Assembly: GCF_015207985.1 (NCBI RefSeq)
Contig: NZ_JADEVV010000047.1
Coordinates: 1 to 32,494 of the forward strand
DNA from: Synechocystis salina LEGE 00031
GTDB taxonomy: Bacteria; Cyanobacteriota; Cyanobacteriia; Cyanobacteriales; Microcystaceae
Direction: 5' to 3'
Length of the DNA stretch: 32,494 nucleotides
Positions within the stretch are counted from its first letter, which is position 1. The number at the start of each line of letters is the position of its first letter. A program made the translations under genes and the position numbers. Shown here piece by piece: positions 16,624 through 25,177 of the stretch. Below the pieces are notes generated by a model. It was given only the letters and a program-made list of their open reading frames with translations. It ran no database searches and was not told where the DNA came from.

Positions 16624-18150
16624 CTAGGAAGAGGATTGCTGTTTCTGTTTGTCGCCGGCCCCAGCACCACTGCCGCCGTTATTGGAAGGGGTAGCCGCAC
16701 TAGCGGGTTCAATGGCCATGCCATCCCGCAACTCCAAAATTCTTGATACCGCTACCCGTTCACCGGCCTTAACGCCAGAAATAACTTGGTAGGATTGCCC
16801 CTGGATGCCGCCTAAAACCACCGGGGTTTGTCTCGCTACCAATTCTGTACCGCTGGTGCCTTCTTTGCTGTCGCTCTGGGCATTTTTCGGTTGGGCAACA
16901 AAAATAAACTGCTGGGCACCGATGGAAGTAACCGCTGTGGTGGGGATCAAAAAGCCAGGCTGGCGGTCCCAAATAATTCTGACCCGGACATACTGGTTAT
17001 TGCGGAGGTTGCCGTCATTTTTGAAAATCACCTTGGCGAGGATGGACTGGTCACTGCGGTTAGCGGTGGGAGAAATAAAACTGATGCGCCCCACTTCCCC
17101 TGCTTGGCCATCGCTGCGGACAATTTCCACAGGCAAGCCGATGCGTAGATCGTTGTATCGCTCCACTGGTACGTTAATATCCAGTTCAAATTCTGTGTTG
17201 TTGGTGATGGTGGTGAAGCTCTGTCCCGTGCGGACAAAATCACCAATTTGCAAAGGTAAGTTACCCACCACACCACTAACAGGGGCCAAAACCCGGTTGT
17301 AGATCAGTTCCTGGGAAGTGGCACCAAGTTGGCCCTGGGCCTGTTCGATCGCCCCTTTTTGGGAGCTGACGGTGGCTCGGGAAGCGTTCACCCTTTGCAC
17401 AGCGGCTTGGTAATTGTCCTTAGCCTGTTGCACAGCGGATCTGGAGGCGGAGACACTGGACTGGTTAGCCTGAACGGTAGCTTTGGCGGCTTGGACTGTT
17501 TTTTGAGCGGCCTCGGTGTTGGCCTTGGCATCTTCCAACTGGGTGGTGCGATTGTCCAAATCCTGTTGCGGTTGTACACCTGTTTCCACGAGGAATTGAG
17601 ACCGTTTAAAGTTAATTTGGGCCAAATTCAGATTAGCTTGGGCTCGTTTTAAATCCGCTTCTCTGGTTTTTAACACCTCCTGGGAATTGGCTAAATCGGC
17701 GATCGCCCGGGCGAGGTTAGCTTCCTGGGTGGTGACAAAGGATTGGGCCGCATCCCTTTCCGATTCGGAGGTGCGGAGGTTGGCCTCACTGACTTGGAAA
17801 TTAGACCGCTGGATGTTGAGATTACCGACGGCGGCGTTGACGTTTTCCTGTTGCTGGGTGGGTTCCAACAGCAAAATCGGATCTCCCTCGTTTACCTGCT
17901 GACCCCATTGGGCATAGATCCTTAAAATGCGGCCGTCAATTTTGGGTGCTAGCTCAACAAACTTCGTCGCCACTAAGTTACCGACAAATTCATTGCTGTC
18001 AGTCACAGAACTGGTTTCTAGGGTCTGCAACTGCACCGGAATGGCTTTGGGCGCACCGGCCCCTGGCTTATCCCCCCCACAGGCGGTGTTGAGCAGGGCG
18101 AGGGCCACCATTGAGCCGAACACAGGGAACTGGGAGCGTTTTTTAACCAT
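16624..18150 (-). CDS. Periplasmic adaptor (membrane fusion protein), HlyD/AcrA family
   Basis: The protein has 508 residues. The N-terminus MVKKRSQFPVFGSMVALALLNTACGG is a signal sequence ending in a cysteine with a non-ideal lipobox. A split lipoyl domain (APKIDGRILRIYAQWGQQVNEGDP, about 68-91; LIYNRVLAPVSGVVGNLPLQIG, about 278-299) flanks a long helical hairpin rich in Gln, Ala and Asn (about 100-270). The beta-barrel domain follows, with INVPVERYNDLRIGLPVEI, and then a membrane-proximal domain. The tail is low complexity (GGSGAGAGDKQKQQSSS). Such adaptors bridge an inner-membrane pump and TolC. No RND pump gene follows within the window. I recall an adaptor of this locus (Sll0180) being linked with S-layer or protein secretion through TolC, but am not certain. 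Confidence 0.85.
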   Translation of the reverse strand: MVKKRSQFPVFGSMVALALLNTACGGDKPGAGAPKAIPVQLQTLETSSVTDSNEFVGNLVATKFVELAPKIDGRILRIYAQWGQQVNEGDPILLLEPTQQQENVNAAVGNLNIQRSNFQVSEANLRTSESERDAAQSFVTTQEANLARAIADLANSQEVLKTREADLKRAQANLNLAQINFKRSQFLVETGVQPQQDLDNRTTQLEDAKANTEAAQKTVQAAKATVQANQSSVSASRSAVQQAKDNYQAAVQRVNASRATVSSQKGAIEQAQGQLGATSQELIYNRVLAPVSGVVGNLPLQIGDFVRTGQSFTTITNNTEFELDINVPVERYNDLRIGLPVEIVRSDGQAGEVGRISFISPTANRSDQSILAKVIFKNDGNLRNNQYVRVRIIWDRQPGFLIPTTAVTSIGAQQFIFVAQPKNAQSDSKEGTSGTELVARQTPVVLGGIQGQSYQVISGVKAGERVAVSRILELRDGMAIEPASAATPSNNGGSGAGAGDKQKQQSSS

Positions 18151-18388
18151 GGAAATTTAAAAGCCGAAAAACGACGCAATGGGAACAGTAACTTAGTTAA
18201 ACGAACTAGCCGAGAAAAGCCGGCAAGAACGGTCAGTTAAGGTTATTCTATCCACTAATTCAGGGATTGATTAGCGCACAATTCTTAATATTTCTGGCAA
18301 TTGTTGCTAGCTTCCGAGTGGATTAGACTACGGACTCAGGAAGGCAGTTCCAAAATTTTCAGGTTAGTGCACCGTAATTGACTAAACT

Positions 18389-18805
18389 ATGGCGACATTC
18401 ACCTATGAACGACGGGTTTACCTAGGGGATACCGATGGGGCCGGGGTGGTTTATTTCAATCAATTTCTGCAGATGTGCCACGAAGCCTATGAAAGTTGGC
18501 TGATGGCGGAGAATTTACCTTTACAAAAAGTGATTAGTGCTGGGGATTTGGCCATGCCCTTGGTCCACGCAACCATTGATTTTTTCTCCCCTGCTTACTG
18601 TGGCGATCGCCTGGTGGTAACCCTGACCGTTACCCTGGCTAGTCCCCATCGTTTTTGCTGTGATTATCAGATCAGCCAGGCAGAATCGTTGCAATTGGTG
18701 GCCCGGGCCCAAACCCACCATGTCTGCATTGCCTTACCAGCAAGGAAAAAAGCGCCATTACCTCCCAGTTGGCAAAGGACGATCGGTGACTTAGATCACC
18801 ATTGA
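18389..18805 (+). CDS. Hotdog-fold thioesterase, 1,4-dihydroxy-2-naphthoyl-CoA hydrolase
   Basis: The protein has 138 residues and a single 4HBT-type hotdog domain. The catalytic signature lies near the N-terminus: YLGDTDGAGVVYFNQFLQMCHEAYESWL contains Asp16 in the D-x-D-x-x-G-V-V-Y motif. I recall the Synechocystis member at this position (Slr0204) being shown by genetics and biochemistry to hydrolyse DHNA-CoA in phylloquinone (vitamin K1) synthesis, which supplies the quinone of photosystem I. The start ATG at 18389 directly follows TTGACTAAACT, with no obvious ribosome binding site. It is divergent from the adaptor gene, with a 238-base shared upstream region (18151-18388) in which I see no further gene. 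Confidence 0.92.
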   Translation: MATFTYERRVYLGDTDGAGVVYFNQFLQMCHEAYESWLMAENLPLQKVISAGDLAMPLVHATIDFFSPAYCGDRLVVTLTVTLASPHRFCCDYQISQAESLQLVARAQTHHVCIALPARKKAPLPPSWQRTIGDLDHH

Positions 18806-18909
18806 GGGGTGACTGTGGTCATTGTCAAACCAGATGGAAATATTAGACTTGGATTTGGTGAGACTTTGCCTGGCGATCGCCTACATTGCCTACGCTTTGA
18901 GCAGTATCC

Positions 18910-19113
18910 GTGAAAATCTCTTCCCAACCGTTGCGACCTTCCCCTTACACGGCCTACCGGGACCCTGATACGGGACAATGGCGCGTTGCTACACAGAATC
19001 GGGAAGAACAAGGGGAATCAAAGGGACAAAAGGACGAATTCTTCGGTGGCGAAGTTGAGAACAGCAACAATGACCAACAACAGGGGCTGAAGGAATATTT
19101 GGTCAAATTTTAA
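18910..19113 (+). CDS. Small hypothetical protein
   Basis: The protein has 67 residues from a GTG start. I do not recognise a family with certainty. The first half (SSQPLRPSPYTAYRDPDTGQWRVA) contains a YRDPDTGxW motif that resembles small cyanobacterial proteins of unknown function. The second half is charged and rich in Gln, Asn and Glu, and looks disordered. There is no signal peptide or membrane segment. It lies 104 bases after the thioesterase gene on the same strand and might be its operon partner. Confidence 0.5.
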   Translation: MKISSQPLRPSPYTAYRDPDTGQWRVATQNREEQGESKGQKDEFFGGEVENSNNDQQQGLKEYLVKF

Positions 19114-19247
19114 TTTGCCTCCCCCAGCTTCCCAGTAAATTGGCACGAAATTAGTCGGTCTGCCCTCTGTCCCCTTGACCTCCCTGACTGAAGCTAAGAT
19201 TTAGGGAAAGTCTCCTCCGGTTTGTCCAAGTAGAGTCGGCATCGGGT

Positions 19248-20699
19248 TTACCCCTGGGCGATCGCCTGGGTGAGTCGAGGGGTGGCCCAGCCCTTTTGGT
19301 GTAGCAATAGCCACGATTGCAGTAAATCTGGCCCCTGTACAGTGCCCATGAGCCCAGCCCGCAAAGATTTCATTACCACGCCTTTTTTTAGACCTAGTTC
19401 CTTGGTCAAACGATTAATCTCCCCTTTTGCTTCATCCAAGGTTAACTCCGGGGTGCTTTGACTAAAGGCCAGGGCTGCTTCCAAAACGGCTTTAGCTCCT
19501 TCCACAGCCAACTGTTTCGCCCCATCTTCCTGGAGGTCTAGGCGATCGCCAAACAATAATTTACTTTCGGCCACCGCATCGGTGAGTCTGGTCAAGCTGG
19601 GGGCAATTAGGCCGGCCAAACTTGCCAACCAAGCACCATCTTTTTCCAGATCAATTGCATAGCCAGCTCCTTGCCACTGGGGAATGAGGAGAGGAACTAA
19701 TTCTGCTGTTGGTAGGCTATGAAGATATTGACTATTGATCCAATCTAATTTTTGCCAGTCAAACTTAGCTCCGGCTTTATTGACCCGTTCTAAACTGAAC
19801 TGCTCCGCCGCTTCTGCCAAAGTAAAAATCTCCTGGGTCGAATCCGGGGGAGTCCAGCCCAGTAAGCACATATAGTTGGCGATCGCCTGGGGCAGAAAAC
19901 CCATGGCCCGGAAATCATCGATGGAAGTTACCCCATCCCGTTTGGACAATTTTTTGCCTTCCTGGTTCAAAATTAACGGCGTATGGGCAAAGGTGGGTAC
20001 AGCACTGCCTAGGGCCTCGTAGAGCAAAATTTGCTTAGCAGTATTGGCAATGTGGTCTTCCCCCCGGATCACGTGGGTAATGGCCATGTCAATGTCGTCC
20101 ACCACCACCGCCAGGTTATACAGGGGTTGCCCAAAGCCATCCTCAGCTTTTTCCGGTGTCCGGGCAATGACCATATCTCCCCCCAGATCACTGCCCTGCC
20201 AAACCATCTGTCCCCGGATTTGATCCTGCCAAACAATCTGGCGATCATCGTCAATACGAAAACGAATCACCGCCTGGCGACCTTCTGCGAGAAAAGCCGC
20301 TTCCTGTTCTGGGCTTAAATTACGGTGGCGATTATCGTAACGGGGAGCTTGGTTATTGGCCTTTTGGGCTTCCCGCATTTGCTCCAATTCTTCACTGGTG
20401 CAATAGCAACGGTAGGCCAACCCCTGATCAAGTAATTGCTGGATTGCTTGGCGGTAATGATCTAACCGTTGGGTTTGGAAAAAAGGCCCCTCATCCCAAT
20501 TCAGACCCAACCATTGCAGTCCCGACTGAATATTTTCCGTGTATTCCGGCTTGGAGCGCTCCAAATCCGTATCCTCCACCCGCAGAATGAAAGTGCCTCC
20601 GGTGTGGCGGGCAAACAACCAATTAAAAACGGCGGTGCGGGCAGTCCCAATGTGGAGATTGCCGGTGGGACTGGGGGCAATGCGGACACGGACAGTCAC
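19248..20699 (-). CDS. gltX: Glutamyl-tRNA synthetase
   Basis: The protein has 483 residues from the GTG at 20699, giving M(GTG)[12 protein letters not shown]; a TTG six codons upstream is possible but would add an atypical extension. It is a class I aminoacyl-tRNA synthetase. The HIGH motif is in [11 protein letters not shown] (about residues 11-21), and the KMSKS motif is KKLSKRDG at about 245-252. The family motif RIAPSPTG and the C-terminal anticodon-binding helices ([21 protein letters not shown]) are present. It charges tRNA-Glu for translation, and in cyanobacteria also for 5-aminolevulinate, and hence chlorophyll, synthesis. Its length is typical of bacterial enzymes. I recall it as Sll0179. 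Confidence 0.97.
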   Translation of the reverse strand: MTVRVRIAPSPTGNLHIGTARTAVFNWLFARHTGGTFILRVEDTDLERSKPEYTENIQSGLQWLGLNWDEGPFFQTQRLDHYRQAIQQLLDQGLAYRCYCTSEELEQMREAQKANNQAPRYDNRHRNLSPEQEAAFLAEGRQAVIRFRIDDDRQIVWQDQIRGQMVWQGSDLGGDMVIARTPEKAEDGFGQPLYNLAVVVDDIDMAITHVIRGEDHIANTAKQILLYEALGSAVPTFAHTPLILNQEGKKLSKRDGVTSIDDFRAMGFLPQAIANYMCLLGWTPPDSTQEIFTLAEAAEQFSLERVNKAGAKFDWQKLDWINSQYLHSLPTAELVPLLIPQWQGAGYAIDLEKDGAWLASLAGLIAPSLTRLTDAVAESKLLFGDRLDLQEDGAKQLAVEGAKAVLEAALAFSQSTPELTLDEAKGEINRLTKELGLKKGVVMKSLRAGLMGTVQGPDLLQSWLLLHQKGWATPRLTQAIAQG

Positions 20700-20828
20700 A
20701 GGTTTTCCTCGTTGCAATAATTTTCTGGGCGGTTATTCATCGTACCCCAAAGCTTTGCATCCATTGATAGTGGTGATAGTTGCGGGAGTTCAGCCCCATG
20801 GTCAATATGCTTTGGTGATGGGACTAAT

Positions 20829-22484
20829 ATGGGGGAGGGAATTAACTTACCGTTACCCATGAATAGCATTTCTGAGCCACTGGATTTGTCCGCCCAAGAC
20901 CTCTTTCTTAGTTTGTTGCACACCCTGCAGCGGGCTAGTTTTTATCCCCACCCTGTCCAGGAACCGATTCAGTGTTTACAAACCCATTGTTCGGTAGTGT
21001 TTTTAACGGGGAAATATGCCTACAAGTTAAAAAAGCCGGTTGATTTAGGTTTTTTAGACTATTCCACTGCCGCAAAGCGCAAACATTTTTTAGAAGAAGA
21101 GTTACGTTTAAATTCCCCCGTGGCACCGGATATTTACCAGGAAGTTTTAGCAGTTGAGTTAAAAGATAACCAATGGCAATGGCAGGAGAAAAAAGAGTCT
21201 ACTGGCGGCAACTCTCAGTCGAAGGATTATCTGCTAAAAATGACCCAATTTCCGCAGGATTGTTTGCTTTTATCTTTGTTTGAACAGGGGAAGTTATCCA
21301 GCCAAGACATTATTGCCCTGGCCAAAAGAGTGGCGGAATTTCACCAGGACACGGTAACCAATGCTGAAATTACTAGTTTTGGCGATCCAGAGGTGATTTG
21401 GCAGTCTGTATCAGCTAATTTTTCGGCGACGGAAAAATATTTAGGCGTTGCCCAGGAACCCAATAAATACCAACAAATTCGCCAATTTAGTGAGGATTTT
21501 TACCAAACCCAGGACCAAATTTTTCGACAGAGGCAGGCCATGGGCAAAATCCGTGAATGCCATGGTGACTTACATCTAAGAAATTTATGCCAGTGGCGGG
21601 GCAAGATTCAATTATTTGATCGCATTGATTTTAACCAACCCTTTCGTTTTGTGGATGTAATGTATGACATTGCCTTTACAGTGATGGACCTCCAAGCCAA
21701 GGGCAGAATGGACTGGGCCTATTTATTTTTAAATATTTATTTGGAGCAAACGGGAGATTGGCACGGCTTACAGGTGTTACCTTTTTATCTCTGCCGCCAA
21801 GCTTATGTGCGGGCAAAGGTAACCTCTTTTTTATTAGATGATGCCAATTTAACTCAAGTAGAAAAGGAGCAAGCTTTAGGGACAGCTAAAGATTATTATC
21901 ACTTGGCATGGCAGTATAGTCAGCAGGGACAACAAATAAGGAGAGAAATAGTTTTAATGGCTGGGTTATCAGGGTCAGGGAAAAGCACCGTTGCCCAGCA
22001 ACTTGGTCAACTTTTACCCGCTGTTCATATCCGCTCCGATGCAGTGCGTAAACATATAGGAGGAGTAAACCTAGACAAGCCGGGGAAAGCTAATTTGTAC
22101 AGCAAGGCCATGACAGAAAAGGTTTACCAGCAATTGCTCGATTTAGCTGCTTTAGTGGTCAACTCCGGTTTTAATGTCATCCTCGATGCCAAATTTGACC
22201 GGGTATCATGGCGATCGCCTATTATCGAATTTGCGGTGCGGGAACAGCTTGCTTTTACTGTTATCAATTGCGATGCTCCCATAGAAGTTTTAACAAAACG
22301 TCTGCAGTCTCGTCGGGGAGATATTTCCGATGCCAATGAGACATTGTTACTGCTCCAGACCCTCGATTGGGAAGATTTCACCGAATCGGAAGAACCTTGG
22401 GTTTTTTGCCTCGATACCTCTGTTGTGGAAGAAAACCATTTACCAGAGGAACTTTTACGGATATTTCTCCCCCCGTCTGATTGA
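20829..22484 (+). CDS. Two-domain protein: phosphotransferase-like kinase fused to a P-loop kinase
   Basis: The protein has 551 residues; a second ATG at codon 11 (MNSISEP) is an alternative start. The N-terminal two thirds (about 20-350) resemble aminoglycoside/choline-type phosphotransferases. VVFLTGKYAYKLKKPVDLGF has the ATP-binding lysines, GKIRECHGDLHLRNLC the catalytic HGDLHxxN loop, and FDRIDFNQPFRFVDVMYDIAF the metal-binding Asp. The C-terminal part (about 375-545) is an AAA_33/zeta-toxin-like P-loop kinase with Walker A AGLSGSGKSTVAQQL and an IRSDAVRKHIGG motif. This APH plus P-loop fusion is common in bacteria, but its substrate is not known to me. The gene is divergent from gltX with a 129-base gap. 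Confidence 0.85.
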   Translation: MGEGINLPLPMNSISEPLDLSAQDLFLSLLHTLQRASFYPHPVQEPIQCLQTHCSVVFLTGKYAYKLKKPVDLGFLDYSTAAKRKHFLEEELRLNSPVAPDIYQEVLAVELKDNQWQWQEKKESTGGNSQSKDYLLKMTQFPQDCLLLSLFEQGKLSSQDIIALAKRVAEFHQDTVTNAEITSFGDPEVIWQSVSANFSATEKYLGVAQEPNKYQQIRQFSEDFYQTQDQIFRQRQAMGKIRECHGDLHLRNLCQWRGKIQLFDRIDFNQPFRFVDVMYDIAFTVMDLQAKGRMDWAYLFLNIYLEQTGDWHGLQVLPFYLCRQAYVRAKVTSFLLDDANLTQVEKEQALGTAKDYYHLAWQYSQQGQQIRREIVLMAGLSGSGKSTVAQQLGQLLPAVHIRSDAVRKHIGGVNLDKPGKANLYSKAMTEKVYQQLLDLAALVVNSGFNVILDAKFDRVSWRSPIIEFAVREQLAFTVINCDAPIEVLTKRLQSRRGDISDANETLLLLQTLDWEDFTESEEPWVFCLDTSVVEENHLPEELLRIFLPPSD

Positions 22485-22553
22485 TGTTTAGGTCAGCTTG
22501 GGCTAGGGTTATGGAGCAATGAAGCTATATTGTGCGTTAGGAGTTGGCTAGTT

Positions 22554-23333
22554 ATGTCGGTGGTGTTGACGGTCGGCGATCGCCAGGTGAGGGATGACGA
22601 AATGTATTCCCTACTGGTGGAGTATCAACTATTGCCCCATTTAGCCCGGGAAATTTTACTTGATCAGGCAGTGGCCCACATCCAACTGACCCCGGAAGAA
22701 CAACAGGAAAATTTAGGGCTTTTTTACCAACAGACCCAGATTACCAACGAAGAACAAAGACAGGCTTGGTTAAAGCAATCCGGTATGACCCTGGAGCAAC
22801 TGGAAGCTTCGATTTTACGCACCGCTCGTTTGGAAAAATTTAAACATCAAACCTGGGACGATCAACTGGAAGGGCATTTCCTCAACAGCAAAGATAAATT
22901 AGACCAGGTCATCTATTCCCTGATCCGCAGTCGAGATTCGGGGATTATTCAAGAACTCTATTTTCGCATTCAGGAAGGGGAGGGAGATTTTAGTGCCCTA
23001 GCTCGGCAGTATTCCGAGGGGCCAGAGGCCCAAAATGGCGGCTTGATCGGCCCCGTTGAGCTCAATGTGCCCCACCCCCAAATAGTGCAACTACTGAAAA
23101 GTACCCCCGCCGGCCAACTCTGTCTGCCAGTGGCCGTGGGAGAGTGGTGGATTCTGCTCAGGCTAGAAAAATACATTTCTAGTCAACTGGATGACAATAT
23201 CCGGCAACGGTTGCGCAATGATCTTTTCCAAACCTGGTTGAGCCAACAAATCCAAACCAAAATCGAGTTTGCCGTCCCTTCTCCCCCTGAAACGTCGCAG
23301 ATAGATACTGATTTGATCGTAACTCAGGAATAA
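22554..23333 (+). CDS. Parvulin-type peptidyl-prolyl isomerase-like protein, SurA-like without signal peptide
   Basis: The protein has 259 residues from the ATG at 22554, preceded by GGAG at 22540-22543; a TTG eight codons earlier is an alternative. The N-terminal helical part (about 1-125) resembles the SurA chaperone region. Residues about 138-215 hold a rotamase segment: LYFRIQEGEGDFSALARQYSEGPEAQNGGLIGPVEL. The S-E-G-x6-GG-x-IG pattern is the parvulin core, and VGEWWILLRLEKYI closes the domain. No signal peptide is visible, so it should be cytosolic. Such leaderless forms are often near secretion genes in cyanobacteria, which the adaptor gene 4 kb away may echo. The gene may form an operon with ftrV 170 bases downstream, but a terminator-like hairpin lies between them. 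Confidence 0.82.
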   Translation: MSVVLTVGDRQVRDDEMYSLLVEYQLLPHLAREILLDQAVAHIQLTPEEQQENLGLFYQQTQITNEEQRQAWLKQSGMTLEQLEASILRTARLEKFKHQTWDDQLEGHFLNSKDKLDQVIYSLIRSRDSGIIQELYFRIQEGEGDFSALARQYSEGPEAQNGGLIGPVELNVPHPQIVQLLKSTPAGQLCLPVAVGEWWILLRLEKYISSQLDDNIRQRLRNDLFQTWLSQQIQTKIEFAVPSPPETSQIDTDLIVTQE

Positions 23334-23410
23334 CCAGCCCTAGACCTTCGCCCTTACCCTCGGCAGTCCCTCCCCAAGGGAATGCTTGCTTAGCGGGGGC
23401 TAACCTATGC

Positions 23411-23445
23411 AAAAATGGAGACTCTATGCCCACAGCGCCATTTTT
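23411..23445 (+). terminator. AAAAATGG / CCATTTTT hairpin with T run
   Basis: AAAAATGG (23411-23418) pairs with CCATTTTT (23438-23445) across a 19-base loop, followed by TG after a six-T run. It lies downstream of the parvulin-like gene and upstream of ftrV. The A-rich left arm and T-rich right arm suit an intrinsic terminator on either strand, though the loop is long and the stem weak. Confidence 0.4.
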
Positions 23446-23503
23446 TGGCTTCTGTGCCCGTAGACCCTGTCCATAAACCAAGCCAACCCTAGAGAAAAAC
23501 CCT

Positions 23504-23731
23504 ATGAATGTCGGCGATCGTGTTCGAGTCACCTCCTCCGTTGTGGTTTACCACCATCCAGAACATAAAAAAATAGCCTTTGATTTGCAAGGTATGGAAG
23601 GGGAAGTGGCCGCCGTATTGACCGAATGGCAGGGCAGACCCATTAGTGCCAATTTGCCAGTTTTGGTGAAATTTGAAAAACGGTTCAAAGCCCATTTCCG
23701 CCCTGATGAAGTCAGCATTATTGAGGGTTGA
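23504..23731 (+). CDS. ftrV: Ferredoxin-thioredoxin reductase variable chain (FtrV)
   Basis: The 75-residue protein is an SH3-like beta barrel. Characteristic stretches are MNVGDRVRVTSSVVVYHHPEH at the start, FDLQGMEGEVAAVLTEWQGRPISANLPVLVKF in the middle and FKAHFRPDEVSII at the end. FtrV pairs with the catalytic chain FtrC, which carries the 4Fe-4S cluster, to reduce thioredoxin with electrons from photosystem I-reduced ferredoxin. This links light to enzyme activation. The catalytic chain is not in this window, as expected since the two genes are separate in Synechocystis. The start at 23504 matches the known N-terminus MNVGDRV. I recall it as Ssr0330. Confidence 0.93.
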   Translation: MNVGDRVRVTSSVVVYHHPEHKKIAFDLQGMEGEVAAVLTEWQGRPISANLPVLVKFEKRFKAHFRPDEVSIIEG

Positions 23732-23771
23732 TCTGCTTCTCTTCGATACAGCGCCGTGGCTTTTTCAATTA

Positions 23772-23810
23772 CTTACTCAATCAAGTTGATTAAAATGTTG
23801 ATTGAGTGAG
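23772..23810. repeat. Long inverted repeat between ftrV and the next gene
   Basis: ACTCAATCAA (23775-23784) is the exact reverse complement of TTGATTGAGT (23798-23807). CTT and GAG on the outside extend the stem to 13 pairs with one G-T wobble. The 13-base loop repeats GTTGATT, so GTTGATT also occurs twice as a direct repeat (23785 and 23797). No T run follows. It could be a terminator for ftrV or a binding site for a dimeric regulator of the downstream gene, whose ATG is at 23858. Confidence 0.55.
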
Positions 23811-23857
23811 ATTTGACTCTTTTCAGTAACATTGGGGATTCCCCAGAAGCTTTGCCC

Positions 23858-24904
23858 ATGGCTAGATCAAATAAAGAAGGTAATCAGTCCCCAGAATCAG
23901 GTAGGGAACAGCCCTGGTGGAATCGTCCTGTGTTGGGGAAAGGAAGCCTAATTGAAGGCATTATCCAGACTAAACCGGATGTACCAGAAGAAGCTTTAAT
24001 TGAGCACAGAAAACACGTCAGCGATCTCTATATTTTTGCTAAAACGGCTGAGGCGATCGACAGTCCCCAGTTTTTGGACCAAGAATTCATCACCTACATC
24101 AAAATTCAATATATGTTGGACAATGATCTGGGGGAATATGGGGGACTTAAACAAAGTTACCGATACTTAGAGCTAGCTATTGACGTCAAAGATTTGCTCC
24201 TGTTTATTAACCAAACTGAACTTAGATACCGGGGTTATAAGCAACAGGAATTTTATGACCAGGTGCCTCATATTCTCAAGGAATCGGAAGATGCCGACAC
24301 CTTCAAACAACAGCTAGAAGCCACTGTCGCTGAAGCCATTAACCAAACAAAAACGCCGGAGGGGAAAGATGCTCTTAGCCACTACGTTGATAACCTAAAG
24401 CAAATATCAGATAATCCCCTAGGACTCAACTTACTGAGAAGATTTCATTCTTTTGAACAGTCTGACTATTCTGTGTTGGTGAGTATTTCAGACCTAATTC
24501 GTAATATTGAAATTCGAAGCATTCACGACCTTGCTGTTTTAACCCATCTGGTTAACAAAAACATTGCCGTTTTTGATAAAATCAGCCAAATTATTCAGAT
24601 ACCAGCGGAAAAAAATAATAGCCGTTCCTTTGCTTTGATGATACAATTCATCGCCCTGAATCATCAACATGGCAATACGGCTCTAAAATTTGAACAATTA
24701 ATTCAAGTACTGCGACAGTGGTTAAAATATTATTGCTCAATTATTAGTATTCAACAAGCTTACCCTGAAGCTGACTACAAACAACCACCGGAATTTGCCG
24801 AGCCAATTGCGGGAGAAAAAATTTATCGAAAATACTTGAATATCCTAACGGATAAAACTCAACAAATTTATTACTATGATCTGGGGCAAAATGTGCCCAT
24901 ATAA
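23858..24904 (+). CDS. Unrecognised, mostly helical protein
   Basis: The protein has 348 residues from the ATG at 23858. The frame opens 15 codons earlier at a TTG, but that lies against the inverted repeat. I do not recognise a family. The N-terminus is polar and probably disordered (GNQSPESGREQPWW), then the chain is predominantly amphipathic helix-forming, rich in Leu, Ile, Gln and Lys. There are no membrane segments, no signal peptide and no cysteine or histidine cluster. Stretches such as SYRYLELAIDVKDLLLFINQTELRYRGYKQQEFYDQ suggest a helical bundle. The base composition is more AT-rich than the neighbours. The position just before a sensor kinase gene (273-base gap) gives no clear role. 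It could be a lineage-specific cyanobacterial protein. Confidence 0.75.
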   Translation: MARSNKEGNQSPESGREQPWWNRPVLGKGSLIEGIIQTKPDVPEEALIEHRKHVSDLYIFAKTAEAIDSPQFLDQEFITYIKIQYMLDNDLGEYGGLKQSYRYLELAIDVKDLLLFINQTELRYRGYKQQEFYDQVPHILKESEDADTFKQQLEATVAEAINQTKTPEGKDALSHYVDNLKQISDNPLGLNLLRRFHSFEQSDYSVLVSISDLIRNIEIRSIHDLAVLTHLVNKNIAVFDKISQIIQIPAEKNNSRSFALMIQFIALNHQHGNTALKFEQLIQVLRQWLKYYCSIISIQQAYPEADYKQPPEFAEPIAGEKIYRKYLNILTDKTQQIYYYDLGQNVPI

Positions 24905-25177
24905 AGCTCTATAAAGTTTGAAGAATTTTATTTCCTTTGTTTCTAATAGATAGACAAAGTTTAACAAGTCCTAGTTGACTGCCCCCAGCTCTCTATCTGG
25001 CAGGCTAAAATTTTTCTATAGTGAGTGATTAGAAAGCTGCTCAATCTTACCCTGGGCATGCAATCCCCAGTAAATTAGACAATGGGCTTGGGTTAATTAG
25101 CTAATATAGATACAATTCTATTTATTAGCCCGGCCATTGCCTATGGCATCAATATTTCATTGGCTTTGAGTGTCACT

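Noticed and set aside
16391-16627. 78-codon plus-strand frame in the gap between the ABC transporter and the adaptor
   Set aside because: It overlaps the ABC gene start and the adaptor stop, has no ribosome binding site and no family pattern. The 213-base gap otherwise shows nothing.
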